Shown here: positions 12,918 through 20,787 of the stretch, in pieces | Layout of the letters: every line of letters starts with the position of its first letter | Position numbering within the stretch: position 1 is the first letter of the stretch | Virus record (IMG/VR): IMGVR_UViG_3300021957_006103 | Coordinates: 1 to 30,501 of that record | Strand: one strand, 5' to 3' | DNA length: 30,501 bases | From: a virus | Translations under genes and position numbers: made by a program | Notes under the pieces: generated by a model | Told to the model about the DNA's origin: nothing | Database searches by the model: none | The model's input: only the letters and a program-made list of their open reading frames with translations

Positions 12918-13841
12918 ATGAAAATATTAATTACAGGTGGATTAGGTTTTATAGGCGCTCATTTAGCAAACGCACTAAGTAATCATGATATTACTATACT
13001 AGATAAATATGATCTTAATTATATAGGATTTGCAAAAATATATAGAGGACAGGTAGAAGGTATTGTTCCTATATCAGAAATAGAAGAAAAACACCGAAAA
13101 TTAAATGTACAATATAGAATATCATTAATTAAAAATATTAATATTATTAGAAAATGGTCTTTTGAGTATTTACCTACAGATTCTTTTGATTTAATAATAA
13201 ATTGTGGTGGTTTATCTGAAGCTGTTTTATCTAAGTTTTTTGGAGAGTTTTGTTATAATTCTATTGTAGAAGGTTATAAAAATATTAAAGCTACATATTC
13301 TTGTCCTACTATTCATATAAGTTCTTCAATGGTTTATGGTTCTTGGAAAGGAAAAATTACAGAACTAAATACATTAAACCCAGTTGATTACTATGGAATA
13401 TGTAAAGCAAAAGCAGAAGGATTTATAGATGAAAATGATATTGTATTACGTCCTATTCACGTATATGGTATTGGAGACGCTAAATTTCCAATCTGGATGA
13501 ATATTGAAAGACAAATAAATAAAAATCAACCTGTAAATGTAGAGGCAGCAGATTGTATTTATATTGATGACTTTGTCCAAATCGTCAAAAATATTCTTGA
13601 CTCTTGGAAACCAGGTATATATAATATAAGTTCTAATTACATTAGAAACGGAAAAGATTTACAAAAAGTGTATCCAAAACATTTTAAAATAAAAGAAAAG
13701 TTAGGGCCTACTGGAAAACCGAGAGGTTCTTTAAATAGTTCAAAATTATTTGAAACTTTTAATGTAAAACTTCAGTATAATAACTACTTAGAAACAATAC
13801 AGGATTATTATAATAAATATGAAAATTTATGTAAGAAATAA
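12918..13841 (+). CDS. NAD-dependent epimerase/dehydratase (extended SDR) (1)
   Basis: The Rossmann glycine motif is TGGLGFIGAHL (6-16), the catalytic Ser lies in HISSSMVYG (133-141), and Y159-x-x-x-K163 follows in DYYGICKAKAEG. VLRPIHVYGIGD fits the substrate-binding loop of nucleotide-sugar epimerases or dehydratases. At 307 residues it is a little short. It starts directly after the upstream stop and overlaps the bS21 gene by 23 bases. Whether it epimerises, dehydrates or reduces cannot be judged. Confidence 0.82.
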   Translation: MKILITGGLGFIGAHLANALSNHDITILDKYDLNYIGFAKIYRGQVEGIVPISEIEEKHRKLNVQYRISLIKNINIIRKWSFEYLPTDSFDLIINCGGLSEAVLSKFFGEFCYNSIVEGYKNIKATYSCPTIHISSSMVYGSWKGKITELNTLNPVDYYGICKAKAEGFIDENDIVLRPIHVYGIGDAKFPIWMNIERQINKNQPVNVEAADCIYIDDFVQIVKNILDSWKPGIYNISSNYIRNGKDLQKVYPKHFKIKEKLGPTGKPRGSLNSSKLFETFNVKLQYNNYLETIQDYYNKYENLCKK

Positions 13842-14073
13842 TAATGTAACTAAAGCGTGGTCTATACTTAAAAAGAAGTTACACGAAGATGGAACTTTTA
13901 AAAAAGTAAGAGATCAAGCTTATTACATTAGTAAGGGAGAAAAACGTCGTTTAGCCAAAAAAGCTGGAGTGGCTCGTTGGAAAAAGAAAAAAATACAATT
14001 AGACGAACAGTTTGAACGAAACGAGCGTTATCAATTTAAAAACCGTAAAAAGCATATCAGTAAAAAATCTTAA
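13819..14073 (+). CDS. rpsU: Ribosomal protein bS21 homologue
   Basis: The 84-residue basic protein matches bS21: IYVRNNNVTKAWSILKKKL aligns with the alphaproteobacterial start pattern V-V-R-(D/N)-N-N-V-x-x-A-x-x-x-L-K-K-K-L. GTFKKVRDQAYY corresponds to the V/F-x-x-(V/M)-(R/K)-x-x-x-x-Y-E segment, and the Lys/Arg-rich tail follows. bS21 sits near the mRNA exit and the anti-Shine-Dalgarno of the small subunit and affects start-site choice; phage copies are known to occur. The gene begins inside the SDR gene and is separated by a promoter from the SH3-type protein and tmRNA. A role in biasing host ribosomes toward phage mRNAs is the usual idea; here it is inference. The symbol is by homology. 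Confidence 0.85.
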   Translation: MKIYVRNNNVTKAWSILKKKLHEDGTFKKVRDQAYYISKGEKRRLAKKAGVARWKKKKIQLDEQFERNERYQFKNRKKHISKKS

Positions 14074-14080
14074 TGTAATC

Positions 14081-14109
14081 TTGCTTGTTGCTATTTTTTC
14101 TGCTACTAT
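14081..14109 (+). promoter_or_regulatory. Sigma70-like phage promoter, TTGCTT-17-TACTAT
   Basis: TTGCTT (14081-14086), 17 bases ending TCTGC, then TACTAT (14104-14109). It fills most of the 63-base gap after bS21 and should drive the SH3-type gene and the tmRNA. It shares -35, spacing and TCTGC with the elements at 9744-9772 and 27560-27588. Confidence 0.7.
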
Positions 14110-14136
14110 TTATTTAACGGAAAAATGGAGATTACA

Positions 14137-14388
14137 ATGAAAGCTTATAAGGGAATTTTTAAAAAGAAAAACGGTGAGTCAAGAACAATGGTTTTTTCTA
14201 GAATTAGTGATTTACCTTCTTCTTTTGTTGCTTCTAAAATTTCAGGGGCGGGATCTGAACAACGATATCCTGAGGGTATGGAGCTTGTTTGGGATTTAGA
14301 AGCAGATAACTTTAGAATATTTAATTGGAAAGCTGTAGAAAGTATGCCTTCACAATTTGATATTGATGAAGATTTATTTAATATTTAG
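14137..14388 (+). CDS. Small SH3-like beta-barrel phage protein
   Basis: I take the ATG at 14137, which has GGAG six bases upstream, over an ATG at 14125 that overlaps that site. The 83 residues read AYKGIFKKKNGESRTMVFSR, ISDLPSSFV, PEGMELVWDLEADNFRIFNW. The pattern 'G-x-x-K-x-(D/N)-G-x-x-R-T-M-x-F...DLP...EGMELVWD-x-x-x-x-x-F-R-x-F-N' is one I know from small phage proteins annotated as SH3 beta-barrel fold-containing. Their function is unknown. It sits directly upstream of the tmRNA acceptor piece and probably shares its transcript. Confidence 0.65.
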   Translation: MKAYKGIFKKKNGESRTMVFSRISDLPSSFVASKISGAGSEQRYPEGMELVWDLEADNFRIFNWKAVESMPSQFDIDEDLFNI

Positions 14389-14394
14389 TGCTTC

Positions 14395-14454
14395 GTTTGA
14401 GGAGAAGTAGAATAAACATACTGGACCCGGGGGCGGTACCCGGCGACTCCACCA
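14395..14454 (+). ncRNA. tmRNA acceptor piece
   Basis: It ends in the encoded ACCA at 14451-14454. CCGGG (14427-14431) and CCCGG (14439-14443) form the T-arm stem around GGCGGTA, the non-canonical T loop of permuted alphaproteobacterial tmRNAs. CGACTCC (14444-14450) is the 3' strand of the acceptor stem. The 5' end is not defined by sequence; I place it shortly after the upstream stop at 14388. Confidence 0.85.
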
Positions 14455-14551
14455 TAAGCACACTGCCTGAAAAGGGAAAGGCAGAGTTGAAACACACTCG
14501 GTAAGTCGAAAGACTGAAGTTGGGATCAGGTCCAACCAGTGTGCTTATGAT
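14455..14551 (+). ncRNA. Intervening segment of the permuted tmRNA, highly structured
   Basis: TAAGCACACTG (14455-14465) pairs perfectly with CAGTGTGCTTA (14537-14547). Inside are hairpins GCCT...AGGC, AGTC-GAAA-GACT and GTTGG...CCAAC, so the precursor forms a multi-arm junction stacked on the acceptor stem. With the partly pairing ACCA/TGAT bases, the combined stem is about 22 pairs. It must be cut out on both sides to free the CCA end and the 5' end of the coding piece. Confidence 0.75.
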
Positions 14552-14639
14552 GGGGTCGAAATAGGATCGACAGGTGTAGTAAAAACTAAACCGAGAAGCA
14601 GGTGCGCAAGCGACCTTGACCGCAAGAAACACTATAATT

Positions 14640-14687
14640 GCCAACGATAACTTCGTAGCAAATGAGGATTATGCTCTAGCAGCTTAA
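14640..14687 (+). other. tmRNA proteolysis-tag reading frame, ANDNFVANEDYALAA
   Basis: From the resume codon GCC at 14640 the frame encodes 15 residues ending in LAA, then TAA at 14685-14687. The ANDN start and ALAA end are typical of alphaproteobacterial tags recognised by ClpXP. It lies in the coding piece, which runs from 14552 to about 14731. Confidence 0.9.
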
Positions 14688-14747
14688 TTACTCGGGGTAA
14701 GGGTTCCACCTAGCAACAGAACGGGCCCACCAATTATAGAGGATTTA

Positions 14748-15386
14748 ATGCAAAATTTATATATTCTAGGAGACGGGGGTTTTTCATCTGAAGTATACGA
14801 TTGTCAAATACTTCAAGAAAGCTCTGTCTCACACTATAATTTTATTGATTTTTTAAGCTATACGCAAGATAAAAATAAACTTTTATATTCTTCTACTGGT
14901 TTTGATTTTGATTATCCAAGAAATGCTGCCTTCATTTTTGGTTTGACGAGTAGGAAATGGCGTGATATAATCAAAGAACATTTACAAGAAAGATATGTTT
15001 TTAATAATTATCATTTTCCAAACGCTATTTCTGCAAAAGCACACATATCAAAACTAAGCACAATAGGTATTGGTAATGTTATTCAGCCTTGGGTAATGAT
15101 TGCTGGTAATGCAGAAATTGGAGATTTTAACGAGTTTAACTGGTCAGCTTCAATTTCTCACGATTGTAAAATGGGTAATGATAATATCTTATCTCCTTAT
15201 GCGGGAATTATGGGTTTTGGTAAACTCAAAGATAGAAACTGGTTTGGTCCCTACGCTCTTATGGGTTCTTATACAGAAATGGGAAGTGAAAACCATTTAA
15301 GTGCTCACGAGTTTATTCTAGAAGGTAATCTAGGAAACCGCAAATTAGTTAAACAAGGACAAATTTTAGAAAAACCAAAAAGATGA
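14748..15386 (+). CDS. NeuD-like sugar O/N-acyltransferase (left-handed beta-helix)
   Basis: The 212-residue protein has an N-terminal nucleotide-fold segment (LYILGDGGFSSEVYD), then hexapeptide-repeat turns from about residue 95: ISAKAHISKLSTIGIGN, VIQPWVMIAGNAEIGD and WSASISHDCKMGNDN, with the likely catalytic His in SISHDC. This is the layout of NeuD/PglD acetyltransferases that acylate amino-sugars from acetyl-CoA, often the step after a DegT aminotransferase. GAGGA lies five bases before the ATG. It starts right after the tmRNA and overlaps the glycosyltransferase gene by four bases. The C-terminal half has fewer perfect hexapeptides than usual. Confidence 0.75.
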   Translation: MQNLYILGDGGFSSEVYDCQILQESSVSHYNFIDFLSYTQDKNKLLYSSTGFDFDYPRNAAFIFGLTSRKWRDIIKEHLQERYVFNNYHFPNAISAKAHISKLSTIGIGNVIQPWVMIAGNAEIGDFNEFNWSASISHDCKMGNDNILSPYAGIMGFGKLKDRNWFGPYALMGSYTEMGSENHLSAHEFILEGNLGNRKLVKQGQILEKPKR

Positions 15387-16165
15387 TAATTTTATTTAGA
15401 TGTTGTGAGGCGGCTACTTCAGCAGGAAGTATGGGAAGTGAAACACAAATAGTTCCTCGTTGGGAAGGTAAATATAAGAACGAAATTTTTAATGCTTGTT
15501 GGCACTCAATGCAACAAGGTATTGAAGAAACAGATAAAATTTATTTTATTTCTGATAGAACTTCACCAGAATCTCTTGCTAAATTATCAGAAACAACTAT
15601 AGCACAAACAGAAATTAGAGAGATTGTGCCTATGGTTGAAAAACAAAAAACACATCCATACCCAAAATATCATCCTGTAGTAGTTAATGATGCTTCAGAG
15701 TTTGCTACACAGCTAATTGATATTGCAGAAAAGAATCCTGATGAAATTATATATGCTTGCGAAGATGATTATTTACATCTTCCACATGCAATTCTTGCAA
15801 TGAAATGGTTATTTAATGCAACAGATCATCAGGGGTTTTATGTACCATATGATTATCCTGATAGATATTCTTTAGATTCCAGTAGACAATGTGAAGTATT
15901 TATTGGTGCTTATGGGCATCTAAGAACTATTCAAAGCTCTACTTTAACAATGGCTGCCAAAGGTAAAACTTTCTTACAGTATAAGTATGAAATTTTACAA
16001 GGAGGTGTTTTCGCACAAGACTCATGGACTTGGAAAGCTTTTAACCAAGTTAAATGTCTAGCTCCTATTCCTGGACATACTACACATCTACAAGACAGAT
16101 GTATAACACCCATTATTAACTGGAAACAGTATTTTGATTCCCTTCATCCAGAAAAAATCTTTTAA
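15383..16165 (+). CDS. Glycosyltransferase-like protein (GT-A type)
   Basis: The 260-residue protein carries ACEDDYLHLP (EDDY at 127-130), which fits the metal-binding acidic motif of GT-A enzymes, following a strand (EIIYAC). YFISDRTSPES (54-64) resembles the early nucleotide-sugar site. GVFAQDSWTWKAF (about 213-225) fits the region with the catalytic base. The start ATG overlaps the acyltransferase stop by four bases; the end overlaps the second aminotransferase. The donor and acceptor sugars are unknown, and the family assignment is from motifs only. Confidence 0.6.
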   Translation: MIILFRCCEAATSAGSMGSETQIVPRWEGKYKNEIFNACWHSMQQGIEETDKIYFISDRTSPESLAKLSETTIAQTEIREIVPMVEKQKTHPYPKYHPVVVNDASEFATQLIDIAEKNPDEIIYACEDDYLHLPHAILAMKWLFNATDHQGFYVPYDYPDRYSLDSSRQCEVFIGAYGHLRTIQSSTLTMAAKGKTFLQYKYEILQGGVFAQDSWTWKAFNQVKCLAPIPGHTTHLQDRCITPIINWKQYFDSLHPEKIF

Positions 16166-17138
16166 TTACGCAATCCTTTCTCACTATATAGACTCTGCTG
16201 TAAAAACTAATCAGTGGAGTAACTATGGTTGGGCAGTACAAGAGCTAGAAAAAGAAGCACGTAACTTATTAAAGATATCAGAGGAAAAAGCAGTAATCGC
16301 TGTTAATTCTGGTACTTCTGCAATTGATTGTATTATACATGGAATGCGTCGATTTGAAGAGCGTAATTTAAGAATTACAACCCAAGATTTTACTTTTCCT
16401 TCTAATGGAATAGGAGCAGCAGAAGGACCTATAGTAGTAGATTTTGATAATGACTTAAATATAAATTATAGAGATGACTATTTAGTTCATTACGGTGATA
16501 TTTTAATTGTCACTAATTGTTTTGGTCATTTACAACCAATAGAACAAATTGTAGATGCGTGTAATAAATTAAATAAGTTTGTTATTTTTGATAACGCAGC
16601 AACCCCATATTCCTTTATTAATGGTCAAAATAGTTGTAATTATGGAGTTGCTTCTTATATATCTTTACACCATACAAAACCTTTAGGGTTTGGTGAAGGG
16701 GGTTTAGTTATTATTGATAAAAAATATGAAGAAATGTGTAGACGAGCTACAAATTTTGGTAAGTTAACAGCTAAAGATTCTCACAGCGAATTTAGTGGTA
16801 ATTTCAAAATGAGCGACCTTTCTGCAGCAGGTATTTTACAGTGGTGGAAAGAACTTAATTTTGATATTGACTCTTTAAAAGATGCTTATTTAGAAAATTA
16901 CTATAAACTTCAATACAAATTTAGAAGAGAAATTAAAGGACAATCGTTTCCTAATATAGCAGATGAGTTTTTTCCTTTTTGTTTTCCTTGGATTGCAGAA
17001 GATCCTACCTATAATCCTTTTAGTAATGTAGAGTTTAGAAAATACTATAAGCCTTTAAGAGGTCTTCCTATTAGCCAAGAAGTATACAATCGTATACAAT
17101 GTTACCCTGTTCACAAGGACATAAAAGATTATGAATAA
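16134..17138 (+). CDS. DegT/DnrJ/EryC1-type PLP aminotransferase (2)
   Basis: Cofactor residues are VNSGTSAID (57-65), D153 in VIFDNAATP and K182 in YISLHHTKPLGFGEGG, the SHHxTK lysine motif. At 334 residues it is slightly short. The start is a TTG at 16134 (MIPFIQKK), 32 bases inside the upstream gene; no ATG lies near enough to keep the N-terminal arm. It diverges clearly from the first DegT protein (different lysine motif), so the two probably act on different keto-sugars. It overlaps the RmlB-like gene by eight bases; a 4,6-dehydratase plus aminotransferase plus NeuD-like acyltransferase would be the classic order for an acylamino-sugar. Confidence 0.85.
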   Translation: MIPFIQKKSFNYAILSHYIDSAVKTNQWSNYGWAVQELEKEARNLLKISEEKAVIAVNSGTSAIDCIIHGMRRFEERNLRITTQDFTFPSNGIGAAEGPIVVDFDNDLNINYRDDYLVHYGDILIVTNCFGHLQPIEQIVDACNKLNKFVIFDNAATPYSFINGQNSCNYGVASYISLHHTKPLGFGEGGLVIIDKKYEEMCRRATNFGKLTAKDSHSEFSGNFKMSDLSAAGILQWWKELNFDIDSLKDAYLENYYKLQYKFRREIKGQSFPNIADEFFPFCFPWIAEDPTYNPFSNVEFRKYYKPLRGLPISQEVYNRIQCYPVHKDIKDYE

Positions 17139-18105
17139 AACAGCAATTGTAACTGGTTGCGCTGGATTTATTGGTAATAATTTACTATTAAAACTATTAT
17201 CAGATGGTTGGTATGTTTATGGTATTGATAAAATAGATACTGTGTCAAGTACTGATGAATATGTATCTTATTATAATAATTATAAAAATCAATTTACTTT
17301 TATTGCAGAAGATGTGCTAAAACAAACTTGGCTTCCTACTGCTGATGTTATTTTTAATCTTGCAGCAGACAGTCATGTAGATAAAAGTATAATTGATTCT
17401 TCTTCTTTTGTTCGTAATAACATTGAAACAGTTAGACATTTGTTACAGTTAATTGAAAAAAGAGTAGCAATTAGTGTAGATCCTCCTTTATTTTTTCATT
17501 TTTCAACAGATGAAGTTTATGGAGATTTAGAAGTAGGTAGTTTTAACGAAAGCTCTCCTTTAAACCCAAGTAATCCTTACTCAGCAGCAAAAGCAGGAGC
17601 AGATTTATTACTAAGTTCTTGGGCTAGAACATATGGACTTAATTACATTATTGTTCGTCCATCTAATAATTTTGGAGATTTTCAATATCACGAAAAATTA
17701 ATTCCACTTGCTGTAAAAAAACTTCAGGCAAATAAAAAAATTCATTTGCACAATAGAGGAAAACCAGTTAGAACGTGGACTCACGTAAAAGATACTATTG
17801 ATGCCGTTCTTTTACTGTACGAAAAAGGAGAAAGAAATCGTATTTATAATATTTCTTCTGGATTCGAGCAACCAAATTTAGAAACAGCTAAGAAAGTTAT
17901 TAATTGTTTTTATATGGGAAAACCAAATGTTAATGTTCCAGATTTTCAAACTCATTTAGATTTTTCTTATGAAAGACCTGGGCAAGATGTGAGATATGCA
18001 ATAAATTGTATGCCTTTAAACGAACTTGGGTGGGAACCTAAAAAACATTTTGATACCTCTATTGCAAGTGTTGTAGATTTTTATAGAAATAGGTTTATTT
18101 GGTAA
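17131..18105 (+). CDS. Nucleotide-sugar 4,6-dehydratase-like SDR (RmlB type)
   Basis: Seen: VTGCAGFIGNNLL (7-19), NLAADSHVD (76-84), STDEVYGD (125-132), Y150-SAAK154 and VRPSNNFGDFQYHEKLIP. TDEVYG with SHVD and the 'R-x-W-T-H-V-K-D' segment is the pattern of dTDP-glucose 4,6-dehydratases and close relatives, which produce the 4-keto-6-deoxy sugar that DegT enzymes aminate. At 324 residues the length is normal. The stop shares a base with the next start (TAATG). The nucleotide carried by the sugar cannot be told. Confidence 0.85.
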   Translation: MNKTAIVTGCAGFIGNNLLLKLLSDGWYVYGIDKIDTVSSTDEYVSYYNNYKNQFTFIAEDVLKQTWLPTADVIFNLAADSHVDKSIIDSSSFVRNNIETVRHLLQLIEKRVAISVDPPLFFHFSTDEVYGDLEVGSFNESSPLNPSNPYSAAKAGADLLLSSWARTYGLNYIIVRPSNNFGDFQYHEKLIPLAVKKLQANKKIHLHNRGKPVRTWTHVKDTIDAVLLLYEKGERNRIYNISSGFEQPNLETAKKVINCFYMGKPNVNVPDFQTHLDFSYERPGQDVRYAINCMPLNELGWEPKKHFDTSIASVVDFYRNRFIW

Positions 18106-19112
18106 TGACAAAAGTATTTATTACAGGAATAGGGGGTCTTTTAGGTAGCACTCTTGCAAGAAAATTAATTACTGCTGGAGGCTATGATATTCATGGCTGT
18201 GATACTTTTATTGGTGGAATTCCTGACAATGTACCTTCTTCAGTAACTTTACACGAATTTGATATTTTAGAATTTGATAAACTTAAAGAAGCTACAAAGG
18301 AAAGTGATTGTATTTTTCACACAGCAGCTCTTCCATATGAGGGGCTTTCAGTATTTTCTCCTAAAATTACAGTAGAATCAATTGTGTCTGGAACTGTTTC
18401 TGTTGCCTCTGCTTGTTTAGCTAATAATATTAGATTATTAATTAATTGTTCTTCTATGGCACGATATGGAGCACAAACACCTCCTTTTACAGAAGATATG
18501 CCTCGTGCACCAGAAGATCCATACGGTTTAGCTAAAGCACAAGCAGAAGAACACTTAGAACTTTTGCATAAACTACACGGATTAAATTTTGTCACAGTAG
18601 TGCCACATAATGTTATTGGTCAAGGACAGAGATACTTTGACCCGTTTAGAAATGTAGTAGGCATTATGATTAATCGAGTACTACAAGGAAAAGAAATTAT
18701 AATTTACGGAGATGGAGAACAAAAACGTTCTTTTTCTAATGTAAGAGACTGTATTGACGCAGTTTATAAAATTATGATTTCTAAGAGAGATTTAGCAACG
18801 CAAGTATATAATATTGGTCCTGATGAAAATGAAATTAGTATCAAACAATTAGCTTATAAAATTGGTAATTTTTGCAATGTGTATCCAAAATTATTACATT
18901 TTCCTGATAGACCAGCAGAAGTAAAAAACGCTTTTTGTTCTAGTGATAAAATAAGAAAAGATTTTAATTACAATGCTGCTATATCTGTAGAAGACACTAT
19001 TAAAGAAATGGTTAATTGGATTCGACCAAGAGTCCAACCTTTTGAGTATCATCTAGATCTTGAATTTACTAGAGAATACACACCTAAAACCTGGACAGAA
19101 AAGATTATTTAA
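18105..19112 (+). CDS. NAD-dependent nucleotide-sugar epimerase (GalE-like SDR)
   Basis: From the ATG at 18105 (TAATG overlap with the previous stop) the protein has 335 residues. ITGIGGLLGSTL (6-17) binds NAD, FHTAALP (71-77) is the second nucleotide contact, INCSSMARYG (113-122) holds the Ser, and Y140-GLAK144 the catalytic pair. VVPHNVIGQGQRYFDP fits the sugar-binding loop of UDP-hexose 4-epimerases. The C-terminus is extended by about 25 residues (RPRVQPFEYHLDLEF...). It ends with another TAATG coupling to the glycosyltransferase gene. Confidence 0.82.
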   Translation: MTKVFITGIGGLLGSTLARKLITAGGYDIHGCDTFIGGIPDNVPSSVTLHEFDILEFDKLKEATKESDCIFHTAALPYEGLSVFSPKITVESIVSGTVSVASACLANNIRLLINCSSMARYGAQTPPFTEDMPRAPEDPYGLAKAQAEEHLELLHKLHGLNFVTVVPHNVIGQGQRYFDPFRNVVGIMINRVLQGKEIIIYGDGEQKRSFSNVRDCIDAVYKIMISKRDLATQVYNIGPDENEISIKQLAYKIGNFCNVYPKLLHFPDRPAEVKNAFCSSDKIRKDFNYNAAISVEDTIKEMVNWIRPRVQPFEYHLDLEFTREYTPKTWTEKII

Positions 19113-19870
19113 TGTCAGTAAAAATTATATGCCCTTATGTAAACGATATTGAAATTATAAACCACAAAAATCGTTTTTGGAACTTATCTGTTTATTATGA
19201 AAAAGATACTGCAATGATTGGTTCAGATATGATGTATCAAAAACTGTGGAATCAATTTCCAGAAGATGATATTTTTATCTTACATGCAGACATGTTTCCA
19301 GAAGAAACAGATGAATATAATAAATGGTTTGATAAACTACTTGAATATGTAGAAAAGTATCCTGAAGCAGGTATGTTTGGTTGTTTACTATTATATCCAG
19401 CAAAAGACAAAAATGGAAATTTTTTCGTACAATGTGCAGGTGGACGATTTACTAATGACATCCCAGATCATTTTGGAAGCGGACTATATCTAGAAACAGG
19501 CGGAACTTTTAAAGAAACGTTAGAAACAGACATTGGTCAATATAACAAAGTTCGTAGTGTTGCTTGGACAACTTTCGGAGGATTATATATTAGAAGAGAA
19601 GTTCTTAATAAGATTGGCAATTTTGATCCTAGATATGAATGGACCTATAATAGAGACGTAGATTATTGTTTAAGAACAAGAGAAGCAGGATTTAAAATTT
19701 ATCAAATTCCCGTTCGATTATTTCATCACGAAAGTCGGGATAATAAAATAATTAAAAACAATAATAATAATTTACTAAAAGCAGAAATGCGTAATCTAGA
19801 AACACTTAAAAATTTATGGAGTAATAGTAAGTTTTACAAAACACTTGACGAGGTAGTTTCTAATGAGTAA
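19112..19870 (+). CDS. Family-2-type glycosyltransferase
   Basis: The 252-residue protein carries FILHADMFPEE (H58-A-D60, the DxD-equivalent) and a C-terminal hallmark GGLYIRREVLNKIGNFDPRY, then DVDYCLRTREAGFKIYQIP and FHHES, the ED/acceptor region of GT2 enzymes (rhamnosyl- and galactosyltransferase-like). The N-terminal nucleotide-binding strand is only partly typical (KIICPYVND). It is coupled to the epimerase by TAATG and overlaps the membrane microprotein by eight bases. Confidence 0.82.
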   Translation: MSVKIICPYVNDIEIINHKNRFWNLSVYYEKDTAMIGSDMMYQKLWNQFPEDDIFILHADMFPEETDEYNKWFDKLLEYVEKYPEAGMFGCLLLYPAKDKNGNFFVQCAGGRFTNDIPDHFGSGLYLETGGTFKETLETDIGQYNKVRSVAWTTFGGLYIRREVLNKIGNFDPRYEWTYNRDVDYCLRTREAGFKIYQIPVRLFHHESRDNKIIKNNNNNLLKAEMRNLETLKNLWSNSKFYKTLDEVVSNE

Positions 19871-20090
19871 AATGTACATAACAAAAGAACAATTAAAGGA
19901 AATGTTTATGGATAGAAAAAGAAATTTTACAGGACCTTTTACTTATTTATATATTTTTTTAATATTATTAATATGTTTTATTCCTGTATTTGCTATTATA
20001 TTATTAATTAGCTTTCTTGCTATTTGTTATATACCTTTTTATGTTTTAGATGAATATGTTATTAGGAGACTATTAAATGCAAAAAATTAG
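19863..20090 (+). CDS. Small membrane protein
   Basis: The 75 residues comprise a basic cytoplasmic N-terminus (about 1-25, KEQLKEMFMDRKRNF), a long hydrophobic stretch (about 27-61) that could be one bent or two close membrane helices, and a short charged tail. A second ATG lies nine bases downstream. It is flanked by a glycosyltransferase and a methyltransferase and overlaps both, so it may anchor or assist glycan enzymes at the membrane, or act as a superinfection-type membrane peptide. Both ideas are inference. Confidence 0.6.
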   Translation: MSKMYITKEQLKEMFMDRKRNFTGPFTYLYIFLILLICFIPVFAIILLISFLAICYIPFYVLDEYVIRRLLNAKN

Positions 20091-20787
20091 TGAAGCTTTT
20101 GTAAAAGCTAGTTTAGAGTTAGCAGACGGAGAAAAAGGAAAACTTACAGATGTAGAAAGACAACTTTATGGTCAAGCATCTATTAAGTTAAAAACTTTTT
20201 TAAATAATGTTTGTTCTAAAGACAATACAAGATATTTAGAGCTTGGAGTATATAGAGGATCAACTCTTATGAGCGCTGCTTATGGTAATAAAACTTTAAC
20301 GGCTCTTGGTGTAGAAAACTTTAAGTACGACAAAACAGAACCTAAAAAATGGGCAGACGAGGGTTGGCCCAATATGAAGTCTAATTTATACGATACACTA
20401 ACTAAATACTCTTTTGACGATAGTGTTGATATGTCTAAGATAAAAATTATTGAAAGTGATTTTCAGGAAATATCTTGGGGCTCACAAGCAAAATTTGATG
20501 TAATTTACTTTGATATTGAACCTGTAACAGAAGAAATTTATGATGAATTTTTTAAAAAAGTATTTCAAGCTTTTTCTAGACAGTGTATTGTTATTTTTTC
20601 TCAATACTCAAAAGATGATAAAGCTACTATGTTAGAATCAAAAATTGAACAATATAGTGATAGATTGGTAACAGAATTTAAGTTCCAAAGAGTATCTAGC
20701 GGAACAGCAGATGCATTTGGTTATCATAGCGGAATCGCTGTGTATGGTTTTAGAAAGAAAGCATTTGCAAAAAATGACGAATCGTAG
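20077..20787 (+). CDS. Class I SAM-dependent methyltransferase-like protein
   Basis: The 236-residue protein has the motif I-like segment YLELGVYRGSTL (53-64) with the Gly-rich loop, followed by an acidic residue in LGVENF (77-82). FDVIYFDIEP (about 140-149) is the motif IV position and IVIFSQYS a further strand. These fit the Rossmann-like methyltransferases common in glycan clusters (FkbM or Methyltransf_24 type). The target, perhaps a sugar hydroxyl or amino group, is unknown. It overlaps both neighbours by 14 bases. Confidence 0.65.
   Translation: MQKISEAFVKASLELADGEKGKLTDVERQLYGQASIKLKTFLNNVCSKDNTRYLELGVYRGSTLMSAAYGNKTLTALGVENFKYDKTEPKKWADEGWPNMKSNLYDTLTKYSFDDSVDMSKIKIIESDFQEISWGSQAKFDVIYFDIEPVTEEIYDEFFKKVFQAFSRQCIVIFSQYSKDDKATMLESKIEQYSDRLVTEFKFQRVSSGTADAFGYHSGIAVYGFRKKAFAKNDES

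Larger units (their letters stand above)
14395..14731 (+). ncRNA. ssrA: Circularly permuted two-piece tmRNA (SsrA), whole gene
   Basis: tmRNA rescues stalled ribosomes and tags the nascent protein for degradation. The order is permuted: the 3' acceptor half with encoded CCA (to 14454) comes first, then a spacer, then the 5' half with the tag reading frame. GGGGTCG (14552-14558) pairs with CGACTCC (14444-14450), giving a 7-pair acceptor stem with one G-U. The blocks gggggcggtacccggcg, tcgaaataggatcgacaggt and cacctagcaacagaa are the alphaproteobacterial hallmarks as I know them. The outer ends are approximate. It lies between the SH3-type gene and the acyltransferase, transcribed in the same direction, probably from the promoter at 14081. 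A phage copy implies an alphaproteobacterial host or past acquisition from one. Confidence 0.92.

Noticed and set aside
14455-14547. tRNA-like cloverleaf with a long variable arm inside the tmRNA insert
   Set aside because: The T arm lacks the GTTC-x-A-x-x-C loop, there is no clear anticodon loop and the linker between acceptor and D arm is missing; treated as tmRNA precursor structure.
14378-14644. Minus-strand 88-codon open frame
   Set aside because: It lies antisense across the tmRNA and its codons reflect RNA structure; no ribosome site or motif.
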